A stretch of 64,000 nucleotides of DNA from JAFDVL01 sp963794955 (GTDB taxonomy: Bacteria; Acidobacteriota; Blastocatellia; RBC074): assembly GCA_963794955.1 (NCBI GenBank), contig CAWCGF010000032.1, forward strand, positions 1-64,000, given 5' to 3'. Made by a program: the position numbers and the translations under genes. Of this stretch, positions 46,910 to 56,021 are shown one piece after another; positions within the stretch are counted from its first letter, which is position 1; each line of letters begins with the position of its first letter. The notes under the pieces are model-generated. The model saw nothing but the letters and a program-made list of their open reading frames with translations, did not search any database and was not told the DNA's origin.

Positions 46910-46999
46910 GGATGAACAAGATTGAGAACAGGATTTATAAGAACTTCTATTCTTCGTCATCATTCTTGTAAATCCTGCCTCTGAATCTTGTCAATCCTG
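46910..46999. repeat. Intergenic word hairpin (AGGATTnACAAGATT)
   Basis: The left arm (46910-46944) begins AGGATGAACAAGATTGAGAA. The complement of the right arm (46964-46999) begins AGGATTGACAAGATTCAGAG. The 35-base arms agree at most positions. It fills the gap between the M48 gene and the first sialidase. Confidence 0.85.
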
Positions 47000-47006
47000 T
47001 CTGAAA

Positions 47007-48236
47007 TTATCTGGAAGAAGGGTAAAAGCTGAAACTGCGATTCGGGCGTTGCCATTTGACGCGAGCCAGCAATAGATCGCCACGAAAGTTCGCCGGAATT
47101 ACCTCGCCTGCGGCAATCCACGCTTCCTGGGAATTGATGTTGCCGACGTGAAAGTTGCCGTAATGCGGCACGTGTGTCGGATCGTTGAGGCCGTCACCGA
47201 CCAGCGGAAACACAATGCGTTCTGTCTCCCGTTGCAGCCGCATTGTCGCACGATCCACTTGTGCCAAATAGAGCGGCGCGCGCCATCGCATCACATTCGC
47301 ATTCGCTTCAGCCTTGCGCGTATAGACGAGATACAGCGCCTCCGAATGCACCAGCCAATGCTGCTGTGTCGTAGACATCGTCAACGCTTCGCCACTCTCC
47401 CACGACCACGGCTTCGGCTCCGACCAATGTAACCCATCGGCTGATTCGCTGAGGTAGCCACGGTCATCCTCAGCGCGAATTGTCAGGTAGTACTTGCCAT
47501 TGTAGGCAATTAATTGTGGCTCCAACAAACCGCGCTTCACCTCATTTTTGAGTTCTGTGCCAACGCTTTTGACTTTGATCGTCTTGCCGTCGAATGAACA
47601 CAGCAACGTCGTGACGGAAAACGCAGCGCGTTCTTTGGGGCGAAACGAAACCGGCAAGAGTAAGTCCCCCTTCGGCAAAATCACGAATTGCGACGACCCC
47701 ATCGCGTAAATCGCCGAGTTACGTGGATCGTTCCATTCCAATCGTTTGCGCTCCGACCAATTGCCCTTGGCATCACGAATCACATAAACCGGAAAGCGTG
47801 GCGGCTGTTCGGGAAAGTATTTGCCGTTGCGGTAATAGACGATTTCTCCAAGTAGAATCAGGCTTTTAGTCGGCGGATGATATTCCGGCGTGAAGTCGCT
47901 GGCGGCTTCTTCGATGTCATCTTTGTAGGGAAATCTGCCGAGACCGGGAACCAATTTAGCTTTGCTCCACGTCTTGCCGTTGTCGCGCGATTCCTGCGAG
48001 TGTAGCGGGCCATAATAATCCGAGCCGGAGATTTCCTGCTTGGTCATGAAAATTCGTTGGCCCGGCAATACACAAAAACGCGGCAGAAACCACGTGATGC
48101 CGCCGTCGCGGCCCTTGTGCATCGTTGAAACCGTCAGGCTTTGGATCAGGTCATTTGAGCTTTGTGCCAAGGCCAGCACACTGACAACCGCCACGAAAGC
48201 CAATAAACACCGGGCAATGAGTGAAGTCTTCGACAT
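47007..48236 (-). CDS. Secreted sialidase-like BNR protein (1)
   Basis: A 409-residue protein with signal peptide (FVAVVSVLALAQ) and Asp-box motifs SRDNGKTWSKAKL and SADGLHWSEPKPW in a six-bladed propeller. It resembles exo-alpha-sialidases, though the catalytic Arg triad cannot be assigned by eye. It is last in the minus-strand run sialate lyase - MFS - DUF5995 - sialidase. Confidence 0.8.
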   Translation of the reverse strand: MSKTSLIARCLLAFVAVVSVLALAQSSNDLIQSLTVSTMHKGRDGGITWFLPRFCVLPGQRIFMTKQEISGSDYYGPLHSQESRDNGKTWSKAKLVPGLGRFPYKDDIEEAASDFTPEYHPPTKSLILLGEIVYYRNGKYFPEQPPRFPVYVIRDAKGNWSERKRLEWNDPRNSAIYAMGSSQFVILPKGDLLLPVSFRPKERAAFSVTTLLCSFDGKTIKVKSVGTELKNEVKRGLLEPQLIAYNGKYYLTIRAEDDRGYLSESADGLHWSEPKPWSWESGEALTMSTTQQHWLVHSEALYLVYTRKAEANANVMRWRAPLYLAQVDRATMRLQRETERIVFPLVGDGLNDPTHVPHYGNFHVGNINSQEAWIAAGEVIPANFRGDLLLARVKWQRPNRSFSFYPSSR

Positions 48237-48262
48237 AATGATGAATTCAAACCGAGATTTCC

Positions 48263-48973
48263 TTACAAAACAGGAATGAGCAAGCCACGACTGGACAGCT
48301 CAACCAAATTAGCTAGATTGCGCAGCAACAGTTGGCGCGGCAGCCTGGTCTGGCGCAGATGCCACAGCACTTCGGCATTGTTCCAGGCCGTGTCTCGGGC
48401 TTTGATGACGTTCCAAATCGCGATTACATCATCTACGCGCCCCAGACTTTGATCAATGGCACCGACAAGGCCAGTGGCCAGGAAGCCTTTGACTTCGCCT
48501 TCAACCTTTTGCAAGAGCGGATTGACGCGCTCGAAATCACGATGTTGCGGCGTATTGTTGTCAGGCTTGATCCCAAACTCGGCGCAGGTTTGCACGACGG
48601 CCAGCGGCAAATCGTGATTGATATGTGCGTTCATGCCGGCGAGCGCAAATTGAATCCGTGCAAGGCGGGGGCGTTGCCGCGCTTGCAGCAATGGACGCCA
48701 CGCGCGCGACGCTTCCGCTGAATTGCGTTGCCACGCGATCAGCGCGTCGAAGTATAACTGCGCAAAGACCACGTCCAATCGCGCCAGCCACGCCGCGTCT
48801 TCCCAATTCGTCGGTACGTTTTGCACGCTTTCGGTGACTTTCAGATAGAGCAGATTGAACCACTTCAAGCCGTCATGATCGTCGAGTGTTGCCTCAAGTT
48901 GTCGCATCACATTGATAACGTCCGCAATACTCAGGATGGGATGCGCGGAAATAATTTCGGAAAGGTTATTCAT
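48263..48973 (-). CDS. DUF5995 family protein in sialic-acid locus
   Basis: A 236-residue helical protein with the family hallmark LAGMNAHINHDLPLAVVQTC and an earlier acidic/aromatic segment (FNLLYLKVTESVQNV). Its ATG overlaps the MFS transporter stop by four bases. DUF5995 has no assigned function; the two His and Asp of HINHD could bind metal. The operon position suggests a role in handling the imported sugar or a breakdown product (inference). Confidence 0.75.
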   Translation of the reverse strand: MNNLSEIISAHPILSIADVINVMRQLEATLDDHDGLKWFNLLYLKVTESVQNVPTNWEDAAWLARLDVVFAQLYFDALIAWQRNSAEASRAWRPLLQARQRPRLARIQFALAGMNAHINHDLPLAVVQTCAEFGIKPDNNTPQHRDFERVNPLLQKVEGEVKGFLATGLVGAIDQSLGRVDDVIAIWNVIKARDTAWNNAEVLWHLRQTRLPRQLLLRNLANLVELSSRGLLIPVL

Positions 48974-50199
48974 ACTTCACTCCAGGCGTTGATTTTGGAT
49001 TGGATCGGGAACAGCAACAGCGCGGCGGCGCAGAGAAACAAGGCGGATAATTGCAACGCCCCGCCCAATCCCAATGTGCTTTTCAGGAGGCCTGCGACAG
49101 CCGCCATCGTGCCGCCCACAATGCAACCCGCCAGATTGAAAATGCCGTAGCCTGTCGCGCGTAAATGCGGCGGCGCAATCTGGCATAAGATCGGCATCGC
49201 CGTGCAATCCAGCAAACCACGACTCAACCCATACACCAGCAAGCCACTAATCATCACCACTTGCGATGAAGTCCAGCCGACCAGAAAAAGAAAGATACTG
49301 CCCACCAGGAATCCCGCGACCGGTAGCATCACGCGCGCACGCGGATTGGTGCGGCTCCATTGATCGGCGACCACCCCGCCGCCCAGAATTCCGGCAAACG
49401 CTGCCATTTGAATGTAGAATGTCGCCGAGAAGCCTGCCCCAGCTAAACTCATTTGAAAGCGTTCGTATAAATAGAGCGGCAACCACGTCAACACGATCCA
49501 GCCTGTGATTGAAAACATCGTGAACGCAGCGCCCAACAATACATATTCACGCGTCGCCAGTAGCGTTTTGATTGCTTCCAGCAGGTTGATCTTGGGTTCG
49601 CCCTTGCTTGTTGAAGTCGGCGGCGCATCTTTCATTCCAGCCATTAACACGACGGCATAGGCAACGCCGATCAAGCCAAGCGTCGTGAATGCTGGACGCC
49701 AACCATAAGTTTGCCCGATCCAGCCGCCGAGTCCGCCGCCCAAAATCATTCCCGCATATAACCCACTTTGATGTAAGCCGGTCGCCAGTGATCGCGTGCG
49801 TTCGTTGTGATAATCGGCAATCAAGGCCAACGCCGCCGGGATGTAACAAGCTTCGCTAATGCCCATCAACGCGCGGGCAATCAGCAGTTGCGAAAAGCTC
49901 TGCGCATGTCCGGTCAGCCACGTCACAACTGACCAGACGATCAAGCTGACCAGAATCACTTTTTTGCGGCTGCGACGATCCGCCAGAAAGCCGACTAGTG
50001 GGCTGAAGATGCCATAGACCCACAAAAACGCGGGCGTCAACAACCCCAGCTCCGCGTCAGAAACCTTGAATTCCGCTTGTAGCAACGGGAAGAGCGAAAA
50101 AATGACTTGCCGATCCAGATAGTTCAGCAAGCCAACTACCCAGAGTAAGGCAATCAAGAACCAGGCATAGCGCGAGGAGTTGGATAAGGGGGCTGTCAT
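48970..50199 (-). CDS. MFS transporter, probable sialic acid or sugar-acid carrier
   Basis: A 409-residue protein with 12 predicted membrane segments. The MFS loop motif is GFLADRRSRKKVILVSLIVW, and NYLDRQVIFSLFPLL at helix 1 is typical of the anion:cation symporter group, which includes sugar-acid carriers. It lies ten bases after the sialate lyase, which suggests its cargo is N-acetylneuraminate or a related acid. Confidence 0.85.
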   Translation of the reverse strand: MTAPLSNSSRYAWFLIALLWVVGLLNYLDRQVIFSLFPLLQAEFKVSDAELGLLTPAFLWVYGIFSPLVGFLADRRSRKKVILVSLIVWSVVTWLTGHAQSFSQLLIARALMGISEACYIPAALALIADYHNERTRSLATGLHQSGLYAGMILGGGLGGWIGQTYGWRPAFTTLGLIGVAYAVVLMAGMKDAPPTSTSKGEPKINLLEAIKTLLATREYVLLGAAFTMFSITGWIVLTWLPLYLYERFQMSLAGAGFSATFYIQMAAFAGILGGGVVADQWSRTNPRARVMLPVAGFLVGSIFLFLVGWTSSQVVMISGLLVYGLSRGLLDCTAMPILCQIAPPHLRATGYGIFNLAGCIVGGTMAAVAGLLKSTLGLGGALQLSALFLCAAALLLFPIQSKINAWSEV

Positions 50200-50208
50200 T
50201 TGGTTTTG

Positions 50209-51084
50209 CTACGATTGCAGAAATTGCGTTTGCGCAAAGCATTGCTTGAGGTCAATCAACTCTTCAGTGGAAAGATTCCGACGCGGCGGAATACAGCCGC
50301 CACAGTTAACGCCTAACTCCTGAAGCATCGCTTTGACCGAGGCATGCACCGGGTAGCGTAGGCCAATGGCAATGACTTCGTTGATGGTCGCTTGCACCGC
50401 GCGCGCTTGCAGCCATTCGTTTTGCCGCGTCAATTCGTACAGTTGCACGAACAGCTTTGGCATCACGTTATAAAAGCTGCCGATGCCACCATCTGCGCCC
50501 ATAATCAATCCGGCGGTCAGCATTTCATCCGTGCCGTAAAAAATCGTCGCGCCCTGCCGTTTGAGTTCGGACATTTTGAAAAGATCAGCGTCCGTGAACT
50601 TCAGCCCATGAATATTTGGGATTTCGTACAACTCCAGAAGTTGGTGAATTGAATTAATCGCAGGCGCAAACGCCGGGAAGTAATAAATCAACAACGGGAG
50701 CGCCGAAGCCGCCGCAATCGCGCGGTAATACGCTTTGATTTCGGCGAATGAGTAATTGCCAATCGGCGGCAACGCGCTGATGGCGTCGGCACCAATTGCG
50801 GCAGCATGTTCGGCGAGCGCAACCGCCTCTGCCGTACTCAGCGCCCCTACGTGAATCATGACGATTTTAGCAGGCGGCGAAAGCCTGACGGAAGCTTCCG
50901 CGACAAGCTTGCGTTGCGCGCTGGATTGCTGCAATCCTTCACCCGTTTGCCCGCAAACATAAATGCCATGCACGCCCGCCGCATAGACGTGCGCCAGCAA
51001 TTGCTCGTAGGCGCGCACCTCAAACGTACCTGTTTGGTCAATCGGTGTAACGATGGCGGGAAGAATGCCTTCCAGTTTTTTCAT
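50209..51084 (-). CDS. N-acetylneuraminate lyase-like (DapA superfamily)
   Basis: A 291-residue TIM barrel. Schiff-base Lys in IPNIHGLKFTDADLFKM, Tyr in LPLLIYYFPAFAP, and GTDEMLTAGLIMGADGGIGS with YNVMP, the segment typical of sialate lyases rather than dihydrodipicolinate synthase. It would split N-acetylneuraminate into pyruvate and ManNAc. It is the first gene of the minus-strand operon; nanE and nanK are not in view. Confidence 0.85.
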   Translation of the reverse strand: MKKLEGILPAIVTPIDQTGTFEVRAYEQLLAHVYAAGVHGIYVCGQTGEGLQQSSAQRKLVAEASVRLSPPAKIVMIHVGALSTAEAVALAEHAAAIGADAISALPPIGNYSFAEIKAYYRAIAAASALPLLIYYFPAFAPAINSIHQLLELYEIPNIHGLKFTDADLFKMSELKRQGATIFYGTDEMLTAGLIMGADGGIGSFYNVMPKLFVQLYELTRQNEWLQARAVQATINEVIAIGLRYPVHASVKAMLQELGVNCGGCIPPRRNLSTEELIDLKQCFAQTQFLQS

Positions 51085-51100
51085 AGTTCCTCAACAAATG

Positions 51101-51172
51101 TACGGCAGGCGGCCCGCCTGTCAGTGTTTATGATTGAAGTATGGCGACAGGCAAGCTGCCTGTCGCCATACT
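51101..51172. repeat. Two palindromes between divergent sialic-acid genes
   Basis: CGGCAGGCGGCCCGCCTGTC (about 51103) and a perfect 35-base palindrome (51138-51172, arms AGTATGGCGACAGGCA, loop AGC). They lie between the lyase start and the second sialidase and may overlap the promoters. Confidence 0.8.
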
Positions 51173-51279
51173 CAGGTTTTGCCATTTAGCATTGCTTCTT
51201 CGCGCTTCTTGTTTTATGACTGGGATTGTACGAGTTCTCAAGAATATTGAAAGCCAACCTATTACACGTTTGAGGAAAT

Positions 51280-52446
51280 ATGAAATTTTGTCTCTTGCTG
51301 TCCCTCTTGTTTACTTTACCGCTCACCGCTTTTACTCAATCACAACCGCCACGCGGCTACTCACTTCCCCTCCTTGATCTGGCTGGCGAAACCCAGCGCC
51401 AAACCCTTGTAGACCGTGAGCCGGGGCAATATCTCGGTCATCCCACGACCATCTTGCTGGAAGACCACAAGACGATCATCATCGTCTACCCCAAAGGCCA
51501 CGGGCGTGGTGCAATTCAATTGAAGCGCAGCGCCGACGGCGGTAAAACCTGGTCAGCGCGCTTGCCGACACCGCAGAGTTGGGAGACTTCGCTGGAAACG
51601 CCGACCATCCATCGCGTAATTGATAAGCGTGGCAAGAAACGACTGATTGTCTTTTCCGGCTTGTACCCGATTCGCACTTCGCTCAGCGCAGATGACGGCA
51701 AAACATGGAGCGAACTGAAACCCCTCGGCGGCGACAATCCCTTCGGCGGCATCGTCGCGATGGCCAGCGTTGAGCGGCTGAAGAACGGCGATTACCTGGC
51801 ATTGTTTCACGATGACGGCAGGTTTTTGCGGGCGCAGGGGACAGCCACGAAGCCGCCCATTTTTATTGTCTACAAAACGGTTTCCGCCGATGGCGGATTA
51901 ACGTGGTCGCAGCCGGAAGCGATTGCCTCCAAACCACCTGTGCATCTTTGCGAACCGGGCTTAATTCGCTCGCCCGATGGCAGGCAACTCGCCGTCTTGT
52001 TGCGTGAAAACAGTCGGAAGATGAATTCGTTTGTGATTTTCTCCAATGACGAAGGGCAAACCTGGAGTGAACCGCGCGCCTTGCCCGGCGCGTTAACCGG
52101 TGACCGTCATGTCGGAAAATATGCGCCCGATGGGCGGCTGTTCATTTCCTTCCGCGACACGACCTTGGAAAGTCCAACCAAAGGCGATTGGGTGGGGTGG
52201 GTGGGCACCTACGACGACATCGTCAAAGGCCGCGAGGGGCAATATCGCGTGCGTTTGATGAAGAACCACAAGAATGATAAAGGCTGGGATTCCGATTGCG
52301 CTTATCCCGGTGTCGAGATTTTGCCAAATGGCATGTTTGTGACGACGACGTATGGGCATTGGAGCGAAGGCGAGCCTGCTTATGTGGTGAGCGTGCGGTT
52401 GACGCTCAAAGAGCTAGATGTGAAGGCGAAGCAGATGGGGAGATAA
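51280..52446 (+). CDS. Secreted sialidase-like BNR protein (2)
   Basis: A 388-residue protein with signal peptide (LLLSLLFTLPLTAFTQ) and four Asp boxes: SADGGKTWS, SADDGKTWS, SADGGLTWS and SNDEGQTWS. This is a clear sialidase-fold propeller. It is divergent from the lyase operon and likely supplies its substrate outside the cell. Another glycosidase of the same fold cannot be excluded. Confidence 0.85.
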   Translation: MKFCLLLSLLFTLPLTAFTQSQPPRGYSLPLLDLAGETQRQTLVDREPGQYLGHPTTILLEDHKTIIIVYPKGHGRGAIQLKRSADGGKTWSARLPTPQSWETSLETPTIHRVIDKRGKKRLIVFSGLYPIRTSLSADDGKTWSELKPLGGDNPFGGIVAMASVERLKNGDYLALFHDDGRFLRAQGTATKPPIFIVYKTVSADGGLTWSQPEAIASKPPVHLCEPGLIRSPDGRQLAVLLRENSRKMNSFVIFSNDEGQTWSEPRALPGALTGDRHVGKYAPDGRLFISFRDTTLESPTKGDWVGWVGTYDDIVKGREGQYRVRLMKNHKNDKGWDSDCAYPGVEILPNGMFVTTTYGHWSEGEPAYVVSVRLTLKELDVKAKQMGR

Positions 52447-52478
52447 GGAATAATATTAAGAAGGCGAACCAAGTAGCC

Positions 52479-52548
52479 AGTAGACGGTAGACAGTAAAGC
52501 GATGTTGCGAGTGAGCCGTTGCCAATGGCGAGAACGCTACCGTCTACT
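52479..52548. repeat. Intergenic word hairpin (AGTAGACGGTAG)
   Basis: Perfect 12-base arms AGTAGACGGTAG (52479-52490) and CTACCGTCTACT (52537-52548). The left flank repeats the word (GTAGCCAGTAGACGGTAGAC). It lies between the convergent sialidase and redoxin genes. Confidence 0.75.
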
Positions 52549-52596
52549 CCCTCTCAGTCGCATTCATTTGCAAACCGCTCTAGGTTTTCGGGATGA

Positions 52597-53664
52597 CTAT
52601 GATTTGAGGGCATCCTCCAATACCTTCAATAATTCCTCGCGATCAATAATCCCGTATTTCGTAAAAACCAGTTTACCTTGCTTATCGAAGACAAAGGTTG
52701 CGGGCAATGCGCCTGACCAGTTCTTATCTACGACATCAATCAACAGTTGCGGATCGTCGGCGTCAGAGAGGAACGATTCAAATTCGGCCTTCTGTTTTTT
52801 GAGGAAGGGAACAACCGCGCCTTCAATGTCGGATTTTTCGTCCGTGCTGATCGCCACCATGCGCACCCCTTTGCTGCGATAGGTTTTGTCTATTTGCACG
52901 AACTCTGGGAATTCAGCCACACACGGCGCACACCACGTCGCCCAGAAGTTAATCAACAACACTTTGCCTTGCGAATCGGCTTTGAGCTTATTGAATTCGG
53001 CAGGTTTCAGCAGCGTCACCAAGCCTTCAGTATTTGGTTCTTTGGCTTTCGCTGCGACGGGTTTGGGCGGCATCACTTTGCTGCCGGGAACACGTTTAAT
53101 TTGGCAACCAAAGGCTTTGAGTTCGGGCTTGCTGAGCGATTTGCCCGCCAGCAGTTCATCCAATGCAACCCGCAAATCGTGGCGCTCTACCCGCGCGATG
53201 TCGGAGGCGCTGTCAATGCGTCCGTGATAGCGCAGCACGCCTTCACTATCCAGCACGAACATTTCGGGTGTGACTGTTGCGCCAAACGAATCAGCTATAG
53301 CATTGCCCGCATCTTTGAGAATCGCAAAGCTATAGTTGGCTTTGGCGGCATGAGCTTTGATTTCCTTCAGCGGTTCGTTGGCATTGGAATTGATGCCCAA
53401 GAATACGACGTTCCTGCCTTTGTAATCCTCGGCAATGCCATTCATCCGAGTCGTGTACGCATTGGAGATGGGACATTTCGCGCCAACAAACCCAATCACG
53501 ACGAATTGCCCGCGATAGGCTTTGAGCGAATGCGCTTTGCCGGTTGTGTCTTTCAAGGAAAAATCCGGTACAGGTTGCCCCACCGCCAATGGCGCTCCTT
53601 GGGCGGAAATGAGCAGGGCGAGAAAAAGGGAAACGGTCAAAGCCAAAAGAAATCGCTGAATCAT
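52597..53664 (-). CDS. Double-thioredoxin-fold protein (Prx-like + TlpA-like)
   Basis: A 355-residue secreted protein. Signal peptide (SLFLALLISAQG); domain 1 (30-180) is AhpC/TSA-like (PDFSLKDTTGKAHSLKAYRG, single Cys in VGAKCPISNAY). A Pro/Lys linker follows. Domain 2 (about 215-355) is a TlpA thioredoxin with FWATWCAPCVAEFPEF and the cis-Pro in GALPATFVFD. The domain 2 CxxC should reduce disulfides in the periplasm. Confidence 0.88.
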   Translation of the reverse strand: MIQRFLLALTVSLFLALLISAQGAPLAVGQPVPDFSLKDTTGKAHSLKAYRGQFVVIGFVGAKCPISNAYTTRMNGIAEDYKGRNVVFLGINSNANEPLKEIKAHAAKANYSFAILKDAGNAIADSFGATVTPEMFVLDSEGVLRYHGRIDSASDIARVERHDLRVALDELLAGKSLSKPELKAFGCQIKRVPGSKVMPPKPVAAKAKEPNTEGLVTLLKPAEFNKLKADSQGKVLLINFWATWCAPCVAEFPEFVQIDKTYRSKGVRMVAISTDEKSDIEGAVVPFLKKQKAEFESFLSDADDPQLLIDVVDKNWSGALPATFVFDKQGKLVFTKYGIIDREELLKVLEDALKS

Positions 53665-53687
53665 AGAAATACCTTCAGTTGAAATTA

Positions 53688-53728
53688 ATGATGTGGTGCC
53701 GGGCCTAATGCAATAGGCACCACATCAT
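53688..53728. repeat. Hairpin ATGATGTGGTGCC/GGCACCACATCAT
   Basis: Perfect 13-base arms with a 15-base loop, upstream of the redoxin gene and downstream of the dehydrogenase. AGGCACCA occurs once more at about 53767, so this belongs to the word-hairpin class. Confidence 0.75.
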
Positions 53729-53776
53729 GTTGAATTCATTTTCGAGGTGCTTTTATTCCTTTGCCATAGGCACCAG

Positions 53777-55339
53777 TCAATGTTTTTCCGCTACAGACTT
53801 GGCTTGCAAGAACAGCAGCAAATATTCACGCCCGCCCGCTTTAGAATCCGTGCCGGACATGTTAAAGCCGCCGAATGGATGCACGTCTACAAGCGCGCCC
53901 GTACATTTGCGATTGATGTACAGATTGCCCACGTGAAAGTCGCGTTTCGCACGATCAATGCGTTGGCGATTGTTGGAATACAGCGCGCCCGTCAACCCAA
54001 ACTGCGTGTTGTTGGCAATGTTCAGCGCGTCGTCGAAGTTTTCGGCTTTGATGACGGCCAGCACTGGGCCAAAGATTTCTTCCTGCGCGAGGCGCGCTTG
54101 CGGCGCGACATCGGCAACCACCGTCGGTTGAATGTACCAGCCTTTATTGGCCAGGTCGTGTTGCCCGCCGCCGACAAGCACGCGGCCTTCCTGCTTGCCG
54201 ATTTCGATGTAATTGCTGACGGAGTCGAATTGCTTTTTGCTGGCGACCGGGCCGGTGAAGAAGTGGTTTGTTTTGACATCGCCGACGGTCAGTTGTCGTG
54301 TGCGTGCGGCGACTTTTTCGAGCACTTGATCGTAGACGGAATCTACAATCACGGCGCGCGAACAGGCAGAGCATTTCTGTCCAGAATAACCAAACGCGGA
54401 AGCTACGATGCCAGCGGCAGCTTCGTCCAAGTTGGCGGTTTCATCCACCACAATCGTGTCTTTGCCGCCCATTTCGGCGACGACGCGTTTGATCCAGATT
54501 TGGCCGGGGCTGGTTTTGGCCGCAAGTTCGTTGATGTGCAAGCCGACTTCCATCGAGCCGGTGAAGGAAATGAAGCGCGTGTTTGGATGCGCCACCAGGA
54601 AGTCGCCCACTTGGCCGCCGCTACACGGCAGAAAGTTCATCACGCCGGGCGGCAGGCCAACGGATTCCATCAACTCAAAGAATTTTGCCGCGATTACGGG
54701 CGTATCACTCGATGGCTTCAGCACGACGGTATTGCCCGCAACCACGGCGGCAGTAGCCATTCCAGCTAAAATCGCCAACGGAAAATTCCACGGCGGAATC
54801 ACGATGCCAGCGCCGAGCGGAATATAAAACGCCTCGTTGACTTCATCCGGCAGTGGCGACTGTGTCAGCGGTTGCGATGCGGCAAAGCGCAAAGCCTGGC
54901 GCGCATAGAATTCCATGAAGTCAATCGCTTCGGCGGTATCGGCTTCGGCTTCTGGCCAGGACTTACCAGCTTCCAGCACGAGCCACGCATTGAATTCGAG
55001 TTTGCGCCGACGCATTTCCGCTGAGGCTTTCAGTAAGTACGACGCGCGATGTTCTGCCGCAGTGTATTGCCAGCTTTTGAAGGCTTCGTTAGCGGCGCGT
55101 ATCGCCTGATCGGCGAGTTCCTGGGTCGCGCGATGCACACGCCCGACGACCTGCTTGAAGGACGATGGATTGTAGGAATGCAGCAGATCGCCCGTCTGCA
55201 TTCGCTCGCCGTTGATGACGAGCGGGTATTCGCGGCCCAGCTCGGCTTCGACTTTGGCAAGCGCGGCGGCCATTGCTTCGGCATTGCGTTCGTCCGTGAA
55301 ATCGAGAAAGGGTTCGTTCTTAAATGGTGGCAGATGCAT
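53777..55339 (-). CDS. pruA: L-glutamate gamma-semialdehyde dehydrogenase
   Basis: A 520-residue aldehyde dehydrogenase of the RocA/PruA type. VVAEMGGKDTIVVD holds the catalytic Glu, FGYSGQKCSACSRAVI the nucleophile Cys, FGPVLAVI and the NAD-site PPWNFPLAILAGM are present. It oxidises the semialdehyde from proline to glutamate with NAD. The proline dehydrogenase partner is not in view. GAGGTGATCC precedes the ATG. Confidence 0.94.
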   Translation of the reverse strand: MHLPPFKNEPFLDFTDERNAEAMAAALAKVEAELGREYPLVINGERMQTGDLLHSYNPSSFKQVVGRVHRATQELADQAIRAANEAFKSWQYTAAEHRASYLLKASAEMRRRKLEFNAWLVLEAGKSWPEAEADTAEAIDFMEFYARQALRFAASQPLTQSPLPDEVNEAFYIPLGAGIVIPPWNFPLAILAGMATAAVVAGNTVVLKPSSDTPVIAAKFFELMESVGLPPGVMNFLPCSGGQVGDFLVAHPNTRFISFTGSMEVGLHINELAAKTSPGQIWIKRVVAEMGGKDTIVVDETANLDEAAAGIVASAFGYSGQKCSACSRAVIVDSVYDQVLEKVAARTRQLTVGDVKTNHFFTGPVASKKQFDSVSNYIEIGKQEGRVLVGGGQHDLANKGWYIQPTVVADVAPQARLAQEEIFGPVLAVIKAENFDDALNIANNTQFGLTGALYSNNRQRIDRAKRDFHVGNLYINRKCTGALVDVHPFGGFNMSGTDSKAGGREYLLLFLQAKSVAEKH

Positions 55340-55481
55340 GGATCACCTCGAATGCGGAATCTATGAACAATGAAGCCAGATTATGAAGGCGATTCCGCAA
55401 ATTGGCAATTCACTCTCTTCATCTACTGCGAGTCTGAGGCAAACCGTTGTTGTGTTAGAATTCGTGGCGAGGTGAAAAACT

Positions 55482-55664
55482 ATGGAAGAAATCATCAAAT
55501 TGGATTTGACCGAACGTGAAGCGAGAAGTTTACGGGAGCTAATTGCTGAATGTGTGCAACGGATGGAACAGGCGCACGAGGCGATGAAAAGTGATCAGGC
55601 TGAGATTGCTCAACTGCAAGCGGAGACGCGTGAAATTTTGGCGCGCGAATGGAAGGCGGCGTAA
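55482..55664 (+). CDS. Small coiled-coil protein
   Basis: A 60-residue, strongly helical acidic protein (LTEREARSLRELIAECVQRM, EIAQLQAETREILAREW). Its stop is directly followed by the next ATG, so the two genes are coupled. No family was recognised; it may be the partner of the second coiled-coil protein. Confidence 0.55.
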   Translation: MEEIIKLDLTEREARSLRELIAECVQRMEQAHEAMKSDQAEIAQLQAETREILAREWKAA

Positions 55665-56000
55665 ATGTGGAAAGACCTTTTTGACCTGGTACGTCAAGCC
55701 TTACGGCTGGCTGAAGACAGTCAACAAACCAAAGCCGAACTAAAAGAATTGCAGCGTGAAGTCCGCGACCTCACCCGCCGATCAGAACGCGAGGCGTTGG
55801 AAATGCGCCACGAACTTGCCCTTCAGCTACAAACTATGCAAACTCGTTAAGAGCGACAAGATCAGGAAATCCGACGGTTGCGAGACGAGCTACAGCAATC
55901 GTACGAACGCGAAACGATAGCGCGACGAATGCTGCTGACCGAAGTCGAAAACCAACTTCTAAAGGCCAGCCGTCAGTTGCCGCCCGCGCCAGAAAAATAA
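55665..56000 (+). pseudogene. Coiled-coil protein with in-frame stop at codon 62
   Basis: The frame starts MWKDLFDLVRQALRLAEDSQ and continues with a coiled coil, then TAA at 55848-55850. The same frame then stays open and in register (ERQDQEIRRLRDELQQSYER ... LLKASRQLPPAPEK) to the stop at 56000. The heptad-rich pattern is unbroken across the stop, so a single substitution (GAA to TAA would suffice) split a 111-residue gene, or the base is miscalled. Confidence 0.6.
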
Positions 56001-56021
56001 TCCTACTTTTAATAGGCAAAG

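Noticed and set aside
52569..52579. TGCAAACCGCT resembling the IS630 terminal repeat
   Set aside because: Only 11 bases match, with no partner end or TA pair nearby, so a solo IS end is not supported.
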